41,771 nt of DNA from an uncultured Clostridiaceae bacterium. GTDB taxonomy: Bacteria; Bacillota; Clostridia; TANB77; CAG-508. Positions within the stretch are counted from its first letter, which is position 1; every line of letters starts with the position of its first letter. A model generated the notes under the pieces. The model did no database searches. It was not told where the DNA came from and was given only the letters and a program-made list of their open reading frames with translations. The position numbers were made by a program, and so were the translations under genes. Below, piece after piece: positions 15,661-24,851 of the stretch. The stretch lies in NCBI GenBank assembly GCA_947642455.1, contig CANRSN010000019.1, forward strand, positions 1-41,771, in the 5' to 3' direction.

Positions 15661-16629
15661 ATGGAAAATAATATATTAGTAACAGGTGCAGCAGGTTTTA
15701 TAGGCGCAAATTTTGCAGAGTATTTTGTAGCAAAACATCCAGATTATAAAGTGGTAGTTGTAGATAAATTAACATATGCAGGAAATATGGATAATTTAAA
15801 AAATGTAATCGATAAAATAATATTTGAAAAAGCAGATATATGTGATTTTGAAAAAATGACAGAGATTTTTGAAAAGTATGATATTAATGGTGTAATTCAC
15901 TTTGCAGCAGAAAGTCATGTAGATAATAGCATAAAAACACCATTTATATTTACTCAAACTAATGTACTTGGAACACATACTTTGTTAGAAGTAGCAAAAA
16001 GAAAATGGGGAGAGGGCAGTTTAAATAAATTTATGCATATTTCAACAGATGAAGTATATGGAGCTTTAGGAGAAGATGGATTTTTTACAGAAATGTCGCC
16101 TATAAAACCAAGTAGCCCATATTCAGCGTCAAAAGCAAGTTCAGATTTATTAGTAAAAGCATATCATGAAACATATAAAATGAATATAAACATAACTAAT
16201 TGCTCAAATAATTATGGACCATATCAACATAATGAAAAATTAATACCTCATATGATTAAACTAGCACTAAATGATGAAAAACTACCTGTATATGGAACAG
16301 GTATGAATGTTAGAGATTGGCTATATGTAGAAGATCACTGTGAAGCAATTGATATAGTATACCATAATGGAAAAAATGGAGAAAGATATAATGTTGGTGG
16401 TCATAATGAAAAAAGAAATATAGAAATTGTAAAATTAATACTTAAACATTTGAACAAACCAGAAAGTTTAATTTCTTTTGTAGAAGATAGAAAAGGTCAT
16501 GATTTTAGATATGCCATTGATCCAACTAAAATTAGCACTCAGTTAGGTTGGCTTCCAAAAACAAAGTTTGAAGATGGAATTATAAAAACAATAGATTGGT
16601 ATGTATCACATCCAGAATGGTTGAAGTAA
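15661..16629 (+). CDS. rfbB: dTDP-glucose 4,6-dehydratase
   Basis: An NAD-dependent short-chain dehydrogenase/reductase of 322 residues that converts dTDP-glucose to dTDP-4-keto-6-deoxyglucose. The Rossmann motif TGAAGFIGANF is at the N-terminus, then HFAAESHVDNSI, the active-site STDEVYG, the catalytic YSASK, and NCSNNYGPYQHNEKLIPHMI, RDWLYVEDHCEAI and the C-terminal GWLPKTKFEDGI. The ribosome site is AAGGAATGTGATTAAA before the ATG, the same tail that ends the family B leaders. With rfbA and rfbC it supplies activated deoxysugar for cell-surface polysaccharide. Confidence 0.96.
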   Translation: MENNILVTGAAGFIGANFAEYFVAKHPDYKVVVVDKLTYAGNMDNLKNVIDKIIFEKADICDFEKMTEIFEKYDINGVIHFAAESHVDNSIKTPFIFTQTNVLGTHTLLEVAKRKWGEGSLNKFMHISTDEVYGALGEDGFFTEMSPIKPSSPYSASKASSDLLVKAYHETYKMNINITNCSNNYGPYQHNEKLIPHMIKLALNDEKLPVYGTGMNVRDWLYVEDHCEAIDIVYHNGKNGERYNVGGHNEKRNIEIVKLILKHLNKPESLISFVEDRKGHDFRYAIDPTKISTQLGWLPKTKFEDGIIKTIDWYVSHPEWLK

Positions 16630-16645
16630 TTTATATTTATAATAC

Positions 16646-16666
16646 TGGTCGTGTTTTGCACGACCA
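16646..16666. repeat. perfect hairpin after rfbB
   Basis: TGGTCGTG (16646-16653) and CACGACCA (16659-16666) form an 8-bp stem with a 5-nt loop. It is followed by A's rather than T's, so it is not a standard terminator. It lies between rfbB and the -10-like TATAAT at 16674-16679, so it may be an operator for the ABC gene. Confidence 0.45.
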
Positions 16667-16737
16667 AAAATATGTATAATCTAATATTAAAGTTTAGTAT
16701 AATCAAAAAAGAATTATATAATAGAGAGGAAAATTAT

Positions 16738-19356
16738 ATGTTAAAATTAAAAAATATTACAAAGACATATATAAGTGGAGACAGTAAAGTAGATGCACTA
16801 AAAGGTGTAGACATAGAATTTAGAGAGTCTGAATTTGTGTCTATATTAGGTCAAAGTGGTTGTGGAAAAACAACACTATTAAATATTATAGGAGGTCTAG
16901 ATAGATATACCTCAGGAGATTTAATTATAAATGGAAAGTCAACAAAGGACTTTAAAGATAGAGACTGGGACTCATATAGAAATTACTCAGTAGGATTTGT
17001 ATTCCAAAGCTATAATTTAATAAACCACCAAACTGTACTTTCAAATGTAGAACTTGCACTTACTATATCAGGTGTACCAAAAAAGGAAAGAAGACAAAGA
17101 GCGATAAAGGCATTAGAAGATGTTGGACTAAAAGAACAAATGAATAAAAAACCTAACCAGTTGTCAGGTGGACAAATGCAAAGAGTTGCTATAGCAAGAG
17201 CCCTAGTAAATAACCCAGATATTATATTAGCAGATGAGCCAACAGGAGCTTTAGACACAAAAACAAGTGTGCAAGTAATGGAAATATTAAAAAAGATTTC
17301 AAAAGACAAACTAATTATTATGGTTACACATAATCCAGAACTTGCTGAAAAATATTCTAGTAGAATTATAAAAATATTAGATGGAAAAATTACAGATAAT
17401 TCAAATCCTATAAACAATGGAAAAGAAGAAAAGCAAGATGATGGAAAAACAAAAAGAACATCAATGAAATTTTTTACAGCACTTAGATTAAGTTTAAATA
17501 ATTTAATGACAAAAAAAGGAAGAACTATACTTACGTCTTTTGCTGGGAGTATTGGAATTATAGGTATAGCACTAATTCTAGCAATATCTACAGGAGTTCA
17601 AAATTATATAAGCAAAGTAGAAGAAGATACTTTATCATCATATCCAATAACAATACAAGAATCAACAATAGATATGTCTAGCATGATTACAGCATTAATG
17701 GGAGAAATGTATGAAGATAAAAAAATAGAAGATGGGAAAGTATATTCTTCAGATATTATGGATGAATTATTGTCAGTTTTATCTAATAAAATTGAGACTA
17801 ATAATTTAGAAGAATTAAAAAAATATATTGAAAATACTAATAACGATATAAAAAATTATAGTAATGCTATTCAATATAGCTATAACTTAGATATTAATTT
17901 ATATAAAAAAGAAGTTGAAGATGATATAGTTAGAGTAAATCCTAGTACAGTTATGGATGCAATGGGAATGGGAGATATGGTTAAGGCACAAAATAATTCA
18001 AGTTTTATGTCTATGGCAAGTTCATCATCTGCAATGGGAATGTCTAGTGCACATAATAATGTATGGACTGAAATGTTAGATAATCAAGAATTATTGAAAA
18101 CACAATATGACTTACTAGCAGGGAAATGGCCAGAAAATTATAATGAAGTTGTTTTAATTGTTGGAGAAAATAATGAGATAAGTGATTATACATTATATTC
18201 TTTAGGAATTAAAGATCAAAAAGAAATTGAAGAAAAAATGAAAGCAATTCAAAAAGGAGAGAGTGTAGAAAAATCAGGGCAGACATCATATACTTATGAT
18301 GAGTTATTAAATTTAGCATATAAACTAATTTTAAATTCTGACTATTATGTTAAAGAGAATGGAGTTTGGTTAGATAAATCAGAAGATGAAGAATATATGA
18401 AGAAAAAAATAAATGAAGCAGAGGAAATAAAAGTAGTAGGAATTATAAGACAAAATGAACAATCAGTTGCAACAGGAATGTCAGGAGGGATAGGCTATAC
18501 AAAAGAGTTAAAAGAATATGTAATAAGTAAATCTAATGAAACTCAAGTTGTAAAAGAACAAATTGAAAATAAAGATATTAATATATTTTCAGGGTTAAAA
18601 TTCCCTACAGAAGATGAAAAAAATACAATGTTTGATTATAATAGTTTATCAGATGAACAAAAAATGAGAATGGCAACATTAAGTAGTGAACAAATAGCAG
18701 CACTAATGGAAGCATATACAGAAAATAAAAATGCAAGTTATGATGGTAACATGAAAAAATTGGGGGCAATTGACTTAAATATTCCTACAAGTGTTAGCAT
18801 TTATCCTAAGGACTTTGAAGCAAAAAATAAAATAGTAAATGCTATTGAAGAATATAATAGGATTCAAAAAGATGATGGGAAGGACGAAAATACTATAAAT
18901 TATACTGATATTGTAGGTACTATGATGAAATCTGTAAGTCAAATTATAGATACTATAAGTTATGTATTAATTGCTTTTGTTGCAATATCTTTAATTGTAT
19001 CTTCTATAATGATTGGAATTATTACGTATATCTCTGTATTAGAAAGAACAAAGGAAATTGGAATATTAAGATCAATTGGAGCATCTAAAAAAGATATTTC
19101 AAGAGTATTTAATGCTGAAACTTTAATTGTAGGGTTGATTTCTGGACTTATAGGTATAGGAGTCACAGTTTTACTTACTATTCCAATAAATGGATTGATT
19201 TATGCTGTAACTGGAGTTAGTGTTGTAACCCAAGTTCCTTTGGTAGCAGGTTTAATTCTAATTTGTATTAGTATGATATTAACAATTGTAGCAGGTCTAA
19301 TTCCAGCAAAAATTGCAAGCAAAAAAGATCCTGTAATAGCATTAAGAACAGAATAG
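16738..19356 (+). CDS. MacB-type ABC transporter, ATPase fused to FtsX permease
   Basis: One 872-residue chain combining an ATPase (residues 1 to about 235) with a permease. The ATPase has Walker [10 protein letters not shown] (38-46), signature [14 protein letters not shown], Walker [12 protein letters not shown] and the H-loop MVTHNPELA, as in the LolD/MacB family. The permease has a first membrane helix near [20 protein letters not shown], a large extracytoplasmic region of about 400 residues including a Met/Ser-rich loop, and three C-terminal helices with the FtsX segment [17 protein letters not shown]. Such transporters move peptides or lipoproteins, or transmit force to the envelope. 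The longer ORF starts at 16651, but AGAGGA lies before ATG 16738, where homology begins. Substrate unknown. Confidence 0.9.
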   Translation: MLKLKNITKTYISGDSKVDALKGVDIEFRESEFVSILGQSGCGKTTLLNIIGGLDRYTSGDLIINGKSTKDFKDRDWDSYRNYSVGFVFQSYNLINHQTVLSNVELALTISGVPKKERRQRAIKALEDVGLKEQMNKKPNQLSGGQMQRVAIARALVNNPDIILADEPTGALDTKTSVQVMEILKKISKDKLIIMVTHNPELAEKYSSRIIKILDGKITDNSNPINNGKEEKQDDGKTKRTSMKFFTALRLSLNNLMTKKGRTILTSFAGSIGIIGIALILAISTGVQNYISKVEEDTLSSYPITIQESTIDMSSMITALMGEMYEDKKIEDGKVYSSDIMDELLSVLSNKIETNNLEELKKYIENTNNDIKNYSNAIQYSYNLDINLYKKEVEDDIVRVNPSTVMDAMGMGDMVKAQNNSSFMSMASSSSAMGMSSAHNNVWTEMLDNQELLKTQYDLLAGKWPENYNEVVLIVGENNEISDYTLYSLGIKDQKEIEEKMKAIQKGESVEKSGQTSYTYDELLNLAYKLILNSDYYVKENGVWLDKSEDEEYMKKKINEAEEIKVVGIIRQNEQSVATGMSGGIGYTKELKEYVISKSNETQVVKEQIENKDINIFSGLKFPTEDEKNTMFDYNSLSDEQKMRMATLSSEQIAALMEAYTENKNASYDGNMKKLGAIDLNIPTSVSIYPKDFEAKNKIVNAIEEYNRIQKDDGKDENTINYTDIVGTMMKSVSQIIDTISYVLIAFVAISLIVSSIMIGIITYISVLERTKEIGILRSIGASKKDISRVFNAETLIVGLISGLIGIGVTVLLTIPINGLIYAVTGVSVVTQVPLVAGLILICISMILTIVAGLIPAKIASKKDPVIALRTE

Positions 19357-19357
19357 T

Positions 19358-19452
19358 CTGGGTCATGTATACTTTAGGAGCTTCCCTTAAGCGAAGCTTC
19401 TAAAAAATGAATATTGTATTGTTTAAATGGAAATTGAGCTGTAAATTGTAAT
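19358..19452. repeat. family A element, degenerate copy, with tail repeat
   Basis: TCTGGGTCATGTATACTTTAG and the following GGAGCTTCCC match the conserved centre of family A. After it comes a right-arm-like AATGAATATTGTATTG and the AAATTGAGCTGTAAATTGTAA tail also found at 39191-39238. The left arm is missing. The rest to 19491 holds nothing recognisable. Confidence 0.55.
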
Positions 19453-19491
19453 AGAGAATACGGGGCTTGTTCTTTTTGCCAAATTTTTGTG

Positions 19492-19520
19492 TTGCATTTT
19501 TTAAATTGATATAGTATAAT
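19492..19520 (+). promoter_or_regulatory. promoter of the DUF4358-MBOAT-DHHW operon
   Basis: TTGCAT (19492-19497) and TATAAT (19515-19520) are 17 nt apart. The transcript would begin just ahead of the family B leader. Confidence 0.65.
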
Positions 19521-19546
19521 GAGTTAAAATAAAAAGAAAGGGGTAA

Positions 19547-19705
19547 AGGTTGAAAAATAATTACAATTTTGGCGTCGTCAAACTGCATTTTAAATTTAAT
19601 CAACGTACAATTAGTACGCCTCATAAATTTAAAATTTGTTTTCCTAGTCAAAATTTAATTCTTTTCCAACTAGATTTATGCCTTGAGAAAGGAATGTGAT
19701 TAAAT
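19547..19705 (+). repeat. family B leader element, copy 1
   Basis: About 157 bp differ at only six positions from 38344-38502, and both end exactly at the start codon of an unrelated gene. It folds: ATTTTAAATTTA pairs with TAAATTTAAAAT, enclosing CGTAC-AATTA-GTACG, and an outer stem pairs around AATTTTGGC. It carries the gene's ribosome site, GAAAGGAATGTGATT. A 49-codon frame starting TTG 19550 and ending TGA 19697-19699 is open in both copies. Confidence 0.75.
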
Positions 19706-20299
19706 ATGGGAAAATCAGCAAAAGTAGTAATTATAGCAATAGTAATAATTGCGATAATAGCAATAGCAGTAGTAGTATTAACAAATTCAAAAGGAGAGGA
19801 AAGTAAATTAGGAGCAATTAATAGTGCAGAAGATTTATCAGCATTAGTAGAAAAGGTATATGAAGGTCAAACAGATAAAGTTCCACCAAGTGTACAAACG
19901 ATGGTAATAGATCCTACAGATCAAATGACAGTAATTGGTGTAACAGGACTTGAAAATGGAGACAATTTTGAATATATTGTTGCATCTGAGCCAATGATAA
20001 CTTCGCAAGCATATTCTTTTGTACTTGCAAAAGTAAAAGATGGAGTAAACGCAGATGAAATAGCAAAACAAATGAATGAAAAAGTTGATGAAAGAAAATG
20101 GATTTGTGTATCAGCACAAAAAGTTTATTCGACAAGTAGTGGAAATGTAGTAGCACTTGTAATGGGTGACGAGGAAGTAGCAAAAGGAGTTTTTGAAAAC
20201 TTCAAAACTTTAGCAGGTAATGTAGGACAAGATTACGAAAGGTCAGAAGAGGAGATTGTTTTACCAGATGAGCTATTACCAGCACCTAACGAGATGTAA
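19706..20299 (+). CDS. membrane-anchored DUF4358-like protein
   Basis: A 197-residue protein with an N-terminal membrane helix of isoleucine and valine (residues 6-26), then an extracytoplasmic domain. KVKDGVNADEIAKQMNEKVD followed by RKWICVSAQKVYSTSSGNVVALVMGDEEVA is characteristic of DUF4358, a family I know mainly from Firmicutes polysaccharide-modification clusters. Its role is unknown. It begins an operon with an MBOAT acyltransferase 30 nt downstream and a DHHW protein, the usual neighbours of DUF4358. Its leader is the repeated family B element. Confidence 0.8.
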   Translation: MGKSAKVVIIAIVIIAIIAIAVVVLTNSKGEESKLGAINSAEDLSALVEKVYEGQTDKVPPSVQTMVIDPTDQMTVIGVTGLENGDNFEYIVASEPMITSQAYSFVLAKVKDGVNADEIAKQMNEKVDERKWICVSAQKVYSTSSGNVVALVMGDEEVAKGVFENFKTLAGNVGQDYERSEEEIVLPDELLPAPNEM

Positions 20300-20329
20300 G
20301 GGGAAAATGAAAAGAAAAAGGAGTAAAAA

Positions 20330-21706
20330 ATGGTATTTTCAAGTATAACTTTTATATTCTATTTTTTACCAATAGCATTAGCAGTTTATTATATAGTACC
20401 CAACAAATGGAGGAATCTTGTATTATTAATTGAGTCCTTCATTTTTTATTTTTTTGGGGAACCAGTGTATGTACTATTAATGATATTTTCAATAATTACA
20501 ACATATGTTTTTGGAATTTTAATAAATAGATATAAAAAATATTCAAGTATATTTTTAATACTTTCTATTTGTACAAGTATAGGATTATTGATATACTTTA
20601 AATATACTAACTTTATTATAGAAAATATAAATTTATGGCTTGCAAATAAAGTTGATTTTATAAATGTAATTTTGCCAATAGGAATTTCTTTTTATACATT
20701 TCAAATGATTAGTTATATAGTAGATGTATATAGAGGACAAGCAAAAGTTCAAAAGAATATTTTTAAGTTAGCAACATATGTTTCATTATTTCCACAACTA
20801 ATTGCAGGTCCTATTGTAAGATATGTTGATATAGAGTCACAATTAGAAAATAGAGAATATACAACAAAAAAATTTGCATTAGGAGTTAGAAGGTTTATAA
20901 TAGGACTTGGCAAAAAGGTATTAATAGCAAATGTTTTAGGTGAACTATGTGAGGTATTTCTAGCAAGCAATGATAAAAGTGTGTTATTTTATTGGATATA
21001 TGCAATATCTAACATGTTACAAATTTATTTTGACTTTTCAGGATATTCAGATATGGCTATAGGGCTTGGAAAAATGTTTGGATTTGAATTTTTAGAAAAT
21101 TTTAATTATCCATATATAGCAACAAGTATAACTGACTTTTGGAGAAGATGGCATATATCTTTAAGTACGTGGTTTAGAGACTATGTATATATTCCGCTTG
21201 GAGGAAATAGAGTAAGTAAAATTAAATGGATTAGAAATATTTTAGTTGTATGGTTATTAACTGGTCTATGGCATGGAGCTGATTGGAATTTTATTATTTG
21301 GGGAGTATACTTTGGAATCTTATTAATAATAGAAAAATTATTTTTAGAAAAGTATTTAAAGAATATTCCTAAAATACTATCAAGACTATATGTAATAGTT
21401 ATTGTAATAATCAGTTTTATCATATTTAGCATAGGGGACATAAATAAAATTATGCAAACTATTGGAGGACTAGTTGGATTGGGAAATATACCAATAACAT
21501 CAAAAGAAAGTATATACTATTTTAGTAGCTATTTTGTTGTTATTATCGTTGGTATTATAGGTGCAACTCCAATTTTAAAAAATGCTGTAAATTATAAAAA
21601 GATTGTAAATTGGATAGAACCAATATTTTTATTTATTATATTTGTAGTAAGTATAAGTTATATTATAGATGGATCATTTAATCCATTTCTATATTTTAGA
21701 TTTTAG
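20330..21706 (+). CDS. MBOAT-family (AlgI-like) O-acyltransferase
   Basis: A 458-residue polytopic membrane protein of the membrane-bound O-acyltransferase family, the group of AlgI and DltB, which pass acyl groups across the membrane to surface polymers. Hallmarks are FFGEPVY near the N-terminus, LPIGISFYTFQMISYIVDVYRG, FPQLIAGPIVRY, DFSGYSDMAIGLGKMFGFEF, FWRRWHISLSTWFRDYVYIPLGGNR and the active-site LTGLWHGADWNFIIWG with His315. AAAAGGAGTAAAAA precedes the ATG. It pairs with the DHHW protein downstream, which probably completes the transfer outside the membrane. The acceptor is probably a wall polysaccharide. Confidence 0.93.
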   Translation: MVFSSITFIFYFLPIALAVYYIVPNKWRNLVLLIESFIFYFFGEPVYVLLMIFSIITTYVFGILINRYKKYSSIFLILSICTSIGLLIYFKYTNFIIENINLWLANKVDFINVILPIGISFYTFQMISYIVDVYRGQAKVQKNIFKLATYVSLFPQLIAGPIVRYVDIESQLENREYTTKKFALGVRRFIIGLGKKVLIANVLGELCEVFLASNDKSVLFYWIYAISNMLQIYFDFSGYSDMAIGLGKMFGFEFLENFNYPYIATSITDFWRRWHISLSTWFRDYVYIPLGGNRVSKIKWIRNILVVWLLTGLWHGADWNFIIWGVYFGILLIIEKLFLEKYLKNIPKILSRLYVIVIVIISFIIFSIGDINKIMQTIGGLVGLGNIPITSKESIYYFSSYFVVIIVGIIGATPILKNAVNYKKIVNWIEPIFLFIIFVVSISYIIDGSFNPFLYFRF

Positions 21707-21722
21707 TATTATAATAAAAAAT

Positions 21723-21770
21723 TTACACATTTTCAAATATAACAATAAGTATTGGGTCATGTTCAATGTG
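21723..21770. repeat. hairpin with family A trace
   Basis: TACACATT near 21723 pairs with AATGTGTA near 21765, and the middle contains ATTGGGTCATGTTCAAT, reminiscent of the GGTCATGTCC centre of family A. It separates the MBOAT and DHHW genes without a T-run. Confidence 0.35.
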
Positions 21771-21829
21771 TATTAATTTATAAAAAATAATAGAAAGGAA
21801 TCAATTTAAAAGATTGATTGTACAAAAAA

Positions 21830-22909
21830 ATGCAAGAAAAAACTAAAAATATGATTATTACGATTGGATTTATTACTATTTTATTTTCTGTATTTATAAT
21901 AAATTTATTTATGGAAGATAAGCAAATTTCAACATCAGAAAGAAGAAAGTTGACACAGTTTCCAGAAGTCACAATGCAAAAAATTGCAAATGGAGAAGTA
22001 ACTAAAAATTTAGAAAAATACGCAGTGGATCAATTTGTAGCAAGAGATTTTTTTAGAGGGATAAAATCTTTTTATAGTATAAATATTTTTAGACAGAAAG
22101 ATAATAATAATTTATTTGAAAAAGATGGCAAGATTTACAAAATAGAATATCCATTAAAAGTTAAAAATATTGAAATGTCTGCAAATAAAATTAATGAAAT
22201 TTGTGATAATTATTTACAAGGAATGAATATATATTATGCAATAATTCCAGACAAAAATTATTATCTACAAAATGATGAACATTTAACCATGGATTACGAA
22301 GAGTTAAAAGAAATTATGGAAAATAAGTTAGATATAAAGTATATTGATATTTGGCAAGATTTAAGTTTAAACGATTATTATAATACTGATATACACTGGA
22401 GACAAGAAAAATTAGAAAGTGTAGTAAATACAATAAAAAGAAATATGAATTTGAAAGATGTTGGTACAGATTATGAAGTAAAATCAGTAGGGGATTTTTA
22501 TGGTACGTATTATGGACAGTTGGGTATACAAGTACCACCAGATGAAATGTATATATTAACAAATCATATTATTGACAATTGTACAACATATAATTATGAA
22601 ACAAAAAAGAAAAGTAAGATTTATGAAAAGAGTAATTCAACAGATAAATATGATATTTATTTATCTGGTGCTACACCTATAATTAGCATAGAAAATCCAG
22701 AGGCAAAAAATAAAAAGGAATTGTTACTTTTTAGAGATTCTTTTGGAAGTAGTATAGCTCCTTTATTTGTAGATAATTATAGTAAAATAACTTTAATAGA
22801 TATTAGATACATTTCAAGTAAAATATTAAGTGAATATATTAATTTCAATAATCAAGATGTACTGTTTTTATATAGCTCTTTGGTATTAAATCAAAATATA
22901 CTAAAATAA
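21830..22909 (+). CDS. DHHW-family protein (AlgX/DltD-like partner)
   Basis: About 359 residues: a short cytoplasmic start, one membrane helix (MIITIGFITILFSVFIINLF), then an extracytoplasmic SGNH-like domain. The family motif is NDYYNTDIHWRQEKLESV, with its Asp and His-Trp, and the nucleophile-type region ELLLFRDSFGSSIAPLF. ERRKLTQFPEVT near the N-terminus is typical. DHHW proteins occur next to MBOAT enzymes and are thought to act in O-acetylation of exopolymers. The start is uncertain: a TTG at 21818 would add four residues, and AAAGGA lies far upstream, separated by the stem AATCAAT/ATTGATT, which could bring the ribosome site closer. Confidence 0.85.
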   Translation: MQEKTKNMIITIGFITILFSVFIINLFMEDKQISTSERRKLTQFPEVTMQKIANGEVTKNLEKYAVDQFVARDFFRGIKSFYSINIFRQKDNNNLFEKDGKIYKIEYPLKVKNIEMSANKINEICDNYLQGMNIYYAIIPDKNYYLQNDEHLTMDYEELKEIMENKLDIKYIDIWQDLSLNDYYNTDIHWRQEKLESVVNTIKRNMNLKDVGTDYEVKSVGDFYGTYYGQLGIQVPPDEMYILTNHIIDNCTTYNYETKKKSKIYEKSNSTDKYDIYLSGATPIISIENPEAKNKKELLLFRDSFGSSIAPLFVDNYSKITLIDIRYISSKILSEYINFNNQDVLFLYSSLVLNQNILK

Positions 22910-22990
22910 ATTCACAATAAAAACATAAAAGGGAAATAATAAGGTAACACAGTTATTATAAAATGCAATACATGAAAGGAGGAGACTGAT

Positions 22991-23656
22991 ATTAGTAACT
23001 TAAAATTAGAAGAAAAAGATAAAGGGATGTCAACTAATTCAATAATACCTACTACAGGTAAAAGGTTTGAATTACTTATGAGAGTTTATGAAGGTGCAGC
23101 AAATCAAGTTTTTGGTGAGCTAATGAACATTAAACAAATATTAAAAGATTTTTATGGTTATGATATCATTAATAATGTTACTAAAAGAATAAAAACTTCA
23201 GAAAGTATAATTAATAAAATGAAAAAGAAGAATTATCAACTAAATTATAAAAATCTTATTAATAACATAAATGACATAGCAGGTGTAAGGGTAATTTGTC
23301 CTCTTAAAAATGATATTTATACAATTATAAATATTATAGAACAAATGCCGAACATGAAAATTATTAAATCAAAAGATTATATAAGTAATCCAAAAGAAAG
23401 TGGATATTCTGGTTATCATCTTATAATAGAGACTCCTGTGATAATAGAAAATGAAGAAATTCCTGTAAAGGTAGAAATACAATTAAGAACAATGGCAATG
23501 GATTTTTGGGCAACTAATGAACATAAAATGAAATACAAAACAGATAAAAAATTGTCATTTCTAGACTCTAAAAGATTAACAATTTATGCAAAAATTTTAA
23601 ATATTTTAGATGATAAAATAATGAAATTATATCAAAAGCAAAGAAGTAATGTATAG
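22991..23656 (+). CDS. small alarmone synthetase (RelA/SpoT domain), probable ATT start
   Basis: A single-domain (p)ppGpp synthetase of the RelQ/RelP (YjbM/YwaC) type, 209 residues from ATG 23027 or 221 from ATT 22991. The synthetase signature is clear: RIKTSESIINKMKKK, NDIAGVRVICP, KDYISNPKESGYSGYHLIIE and EIQLRTMAMDFWATNEHKMKYK. No hydrolase, TGS or ACT domains are present, as expected for this class. A strong AGGAGGAG (22977-22984) stands 6 nt before an in-frame ATT at 22991, while ATG 23027 has only AAAGGG immediately adjacent. I therefore propose ATT initiation, as in infC, but the ATG start remains possible. A family A palindrome overlaps its end. Confidence 0.88.
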   Translation: MSNLKLEEKDKGMSTNSIIPTTGKRFELLMRVYEGAANQVFGELMNIKQILKDFYGYDIINNVTKRIKTSESIINKMKKKNYQLNYKNLINNINDIAGVRVICPLKNDIYTIINIIEQMPNMKIIKSKDYISNPKESGYSGYHLIIETPVIIENEEIPVKVEIQLRTMAMDFWATNEHKMKYKTDKKLSFLDSKRLTIYAKILNILDDKIMKLYQKQRSNV

Positions 23657-23806
23657 GTAAAATTGTCTGCTGTGTTATTAATATTTATTTTTAGAAATTT
23701 CTTACTGGCTTCGTGGGTAGCTCTGGGTCGTGTCCACTTTAGGAGCTTCACTGCGCAAAACTTCTAAAAATAAATATTAATAACACAGCAGAATATAAAT
23801 TTTGCC
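23656..23806. repeat. family A palindromic element, copy 2
   Basis: Perfect 30-nt arms at 23667-23696 and 23762-23791 share CTGCTGTGTTATTAAT with copy 1. An outer stem pairs GGTAAAATT (23656-23664) with AATTTTGCC (23798-23806), a sequence not shared with copy 1. The centre keeps TTACTGGCTTC, GGTCGTGTCCAC and GGAGCTTC. Its left edge overlaps the stop codon of the alarmone synthetase, so it may act as its terminator. Confidence 0.8.
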
Positions 23807-23852
23807 CACCTCTGAATGATTACTATTTTCGACAAAATATGACAAGAAAATA

Positions 23853-23881
23853 TTTACTATTTTTATAGTATATGATATAAT
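23853..23881 (+). promoter_or_regulatory. promoter of the CinA-C fusion gene
   Basis: TTTACT (23853-23858) and TATAAT (23876-23881) are 17 nt apart, with TG at 23873-23874. A perfect 12-nt palindrome CTCTTATAAGAG (23912-23923) lies between promoter and ribosome site and could be an operator. Confidence 0.6.
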
Positions 23882-23939
23882 TTAAAATGTTGCAAAAGTA
23901 AATAATTATTGCTCTTATAAGAGTGAAAGGAGAATCTTA

Positions 23940-24833
23940 ATGAGAAAAGTGGCAAATGACATTAACACATTAAAGGAAGTACAAGAAACACGGGATTCCG
24001 AGGCTTCAATGAAACATAATTTAATGTCAGAGGATAAATTTATGACAGAACAAGATATTTCAAATGGCCAGAAATGGTATAATTATAATGGTAAAAAAGT
24101 AGGTTCTGCTTACATTAAATTATGTGGAGCACCAAAGGAAATTCAATTACAAAAATGGTATGTAGCATTGATAGAGGAGTTACAAAAAACTCAGGGTGAA
24201 ATGTTAATATTTATCGTTTTTGATATGAAAAATAGTGTAACATTTGAATATCAGATTATGAAGGATACTATAAAAGAAACAGTTAGTCAAGGAATTTTGT
24301 CAATCGAAAAAGACATTATGCCTAAAATAGAAGCAAGATGTCTTGAAAAGAGAACTACTAAAGAGAAAATAGAAGCAATTGTAAAATATTTAATAATGAA
24401 TAGAAATAAAATTGCTACTATGGAGAGTTATACAGTAGGTTTGTTAGCAAGCGAAATTACAAATATATCTGGAGGTTTAGAAGTATTACAAGAAAGTTAT
24501 ATTGCATGTAGTAATAAATCTAAAATAAAGTTTGGAGTGGCAGAAGATATAATCAAAACTTACACTGTTTATAGTGCAGAAGTAGCTACTTCTATGGCAA
24601 ATGCTGTAAAGAAAAATACAAATGCAGATATAACAATAGGTGTTACTGGGCAAATCGGAAGTGTGGATCCATACAATTTTGGATGTAAGAATAATAGTGC
24701 TTGGTATAGTATAAGCACACCAAATAAAGCTTCTGTATGTAAAATTTCTATTTTAAAAGAACTTCCTCATTTAGATAAAAAGAAAATTGTAATAAGAGAA
24801 ATTGTCGAAACTCTGTATAAAATGATATATTAG
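23940..24833 (+). CDS. CinA C-terminal (PncC-like) domain protein with novel N-terminal region
   Basis: A 297-residue soluble protein. Residues about 140-265 resemble the CinA C-terminal domain, which in PncC deamidates nicotinamide mononucleotide. Landmarks are KIATMESYTVGLLASEITNISGG, VLQESYIACSNKSKIKFGV, YTVYSAEVATSMANAV and TIGVTGQIGSVDPYNFG. The usual SxTGGL is here SYTVGLLAS, so activity is uncertain. The first 135 residues (KVGSAYIKLCGAPKEIQLQK and LIEELQKTQGEMLIFIVFDM) are not the MoaB-like domain normally found in CinA, and I do not recognise them. GAAAGGAG lies before the ATG. It is transcribed alone, with its own promoter and terminator. Confidence 0.65.
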   Translation: MRKVANDINTLKEVQETRDSEASMKHNLMSEDKFMTEQDISNGQKWYNYNGKKVGSAYIKLCGAPKEIQLQKWYVALIEELQKTQGEMLIFIVFDMKNSVTFEYQIMKDTIKETVSQGILSIEKDIMPKIEARCLEKRTTKEKIEAIVKYLIMNRNKIATMESYTVGLLASEITNISGGLEVLQESYIACSNKSKIKFGVAEDIIKTYTVYSAEVATSMANAVKKNTNADITIGVTGQIGSVDPYNFGCKNNSAWYSISTPNKASVCKISILKELPHLDKKKIVIREIVETLYKMIY

Positions 24834-24851
24834 AAACAAAAAAATATTGAC

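Noticed and set aside
16646-16670. Intrinsic terminator after rfbB
   Set aside because: The hairpin is perfect but is followed by A's on the plus strand and has no T-run on the minus strand.
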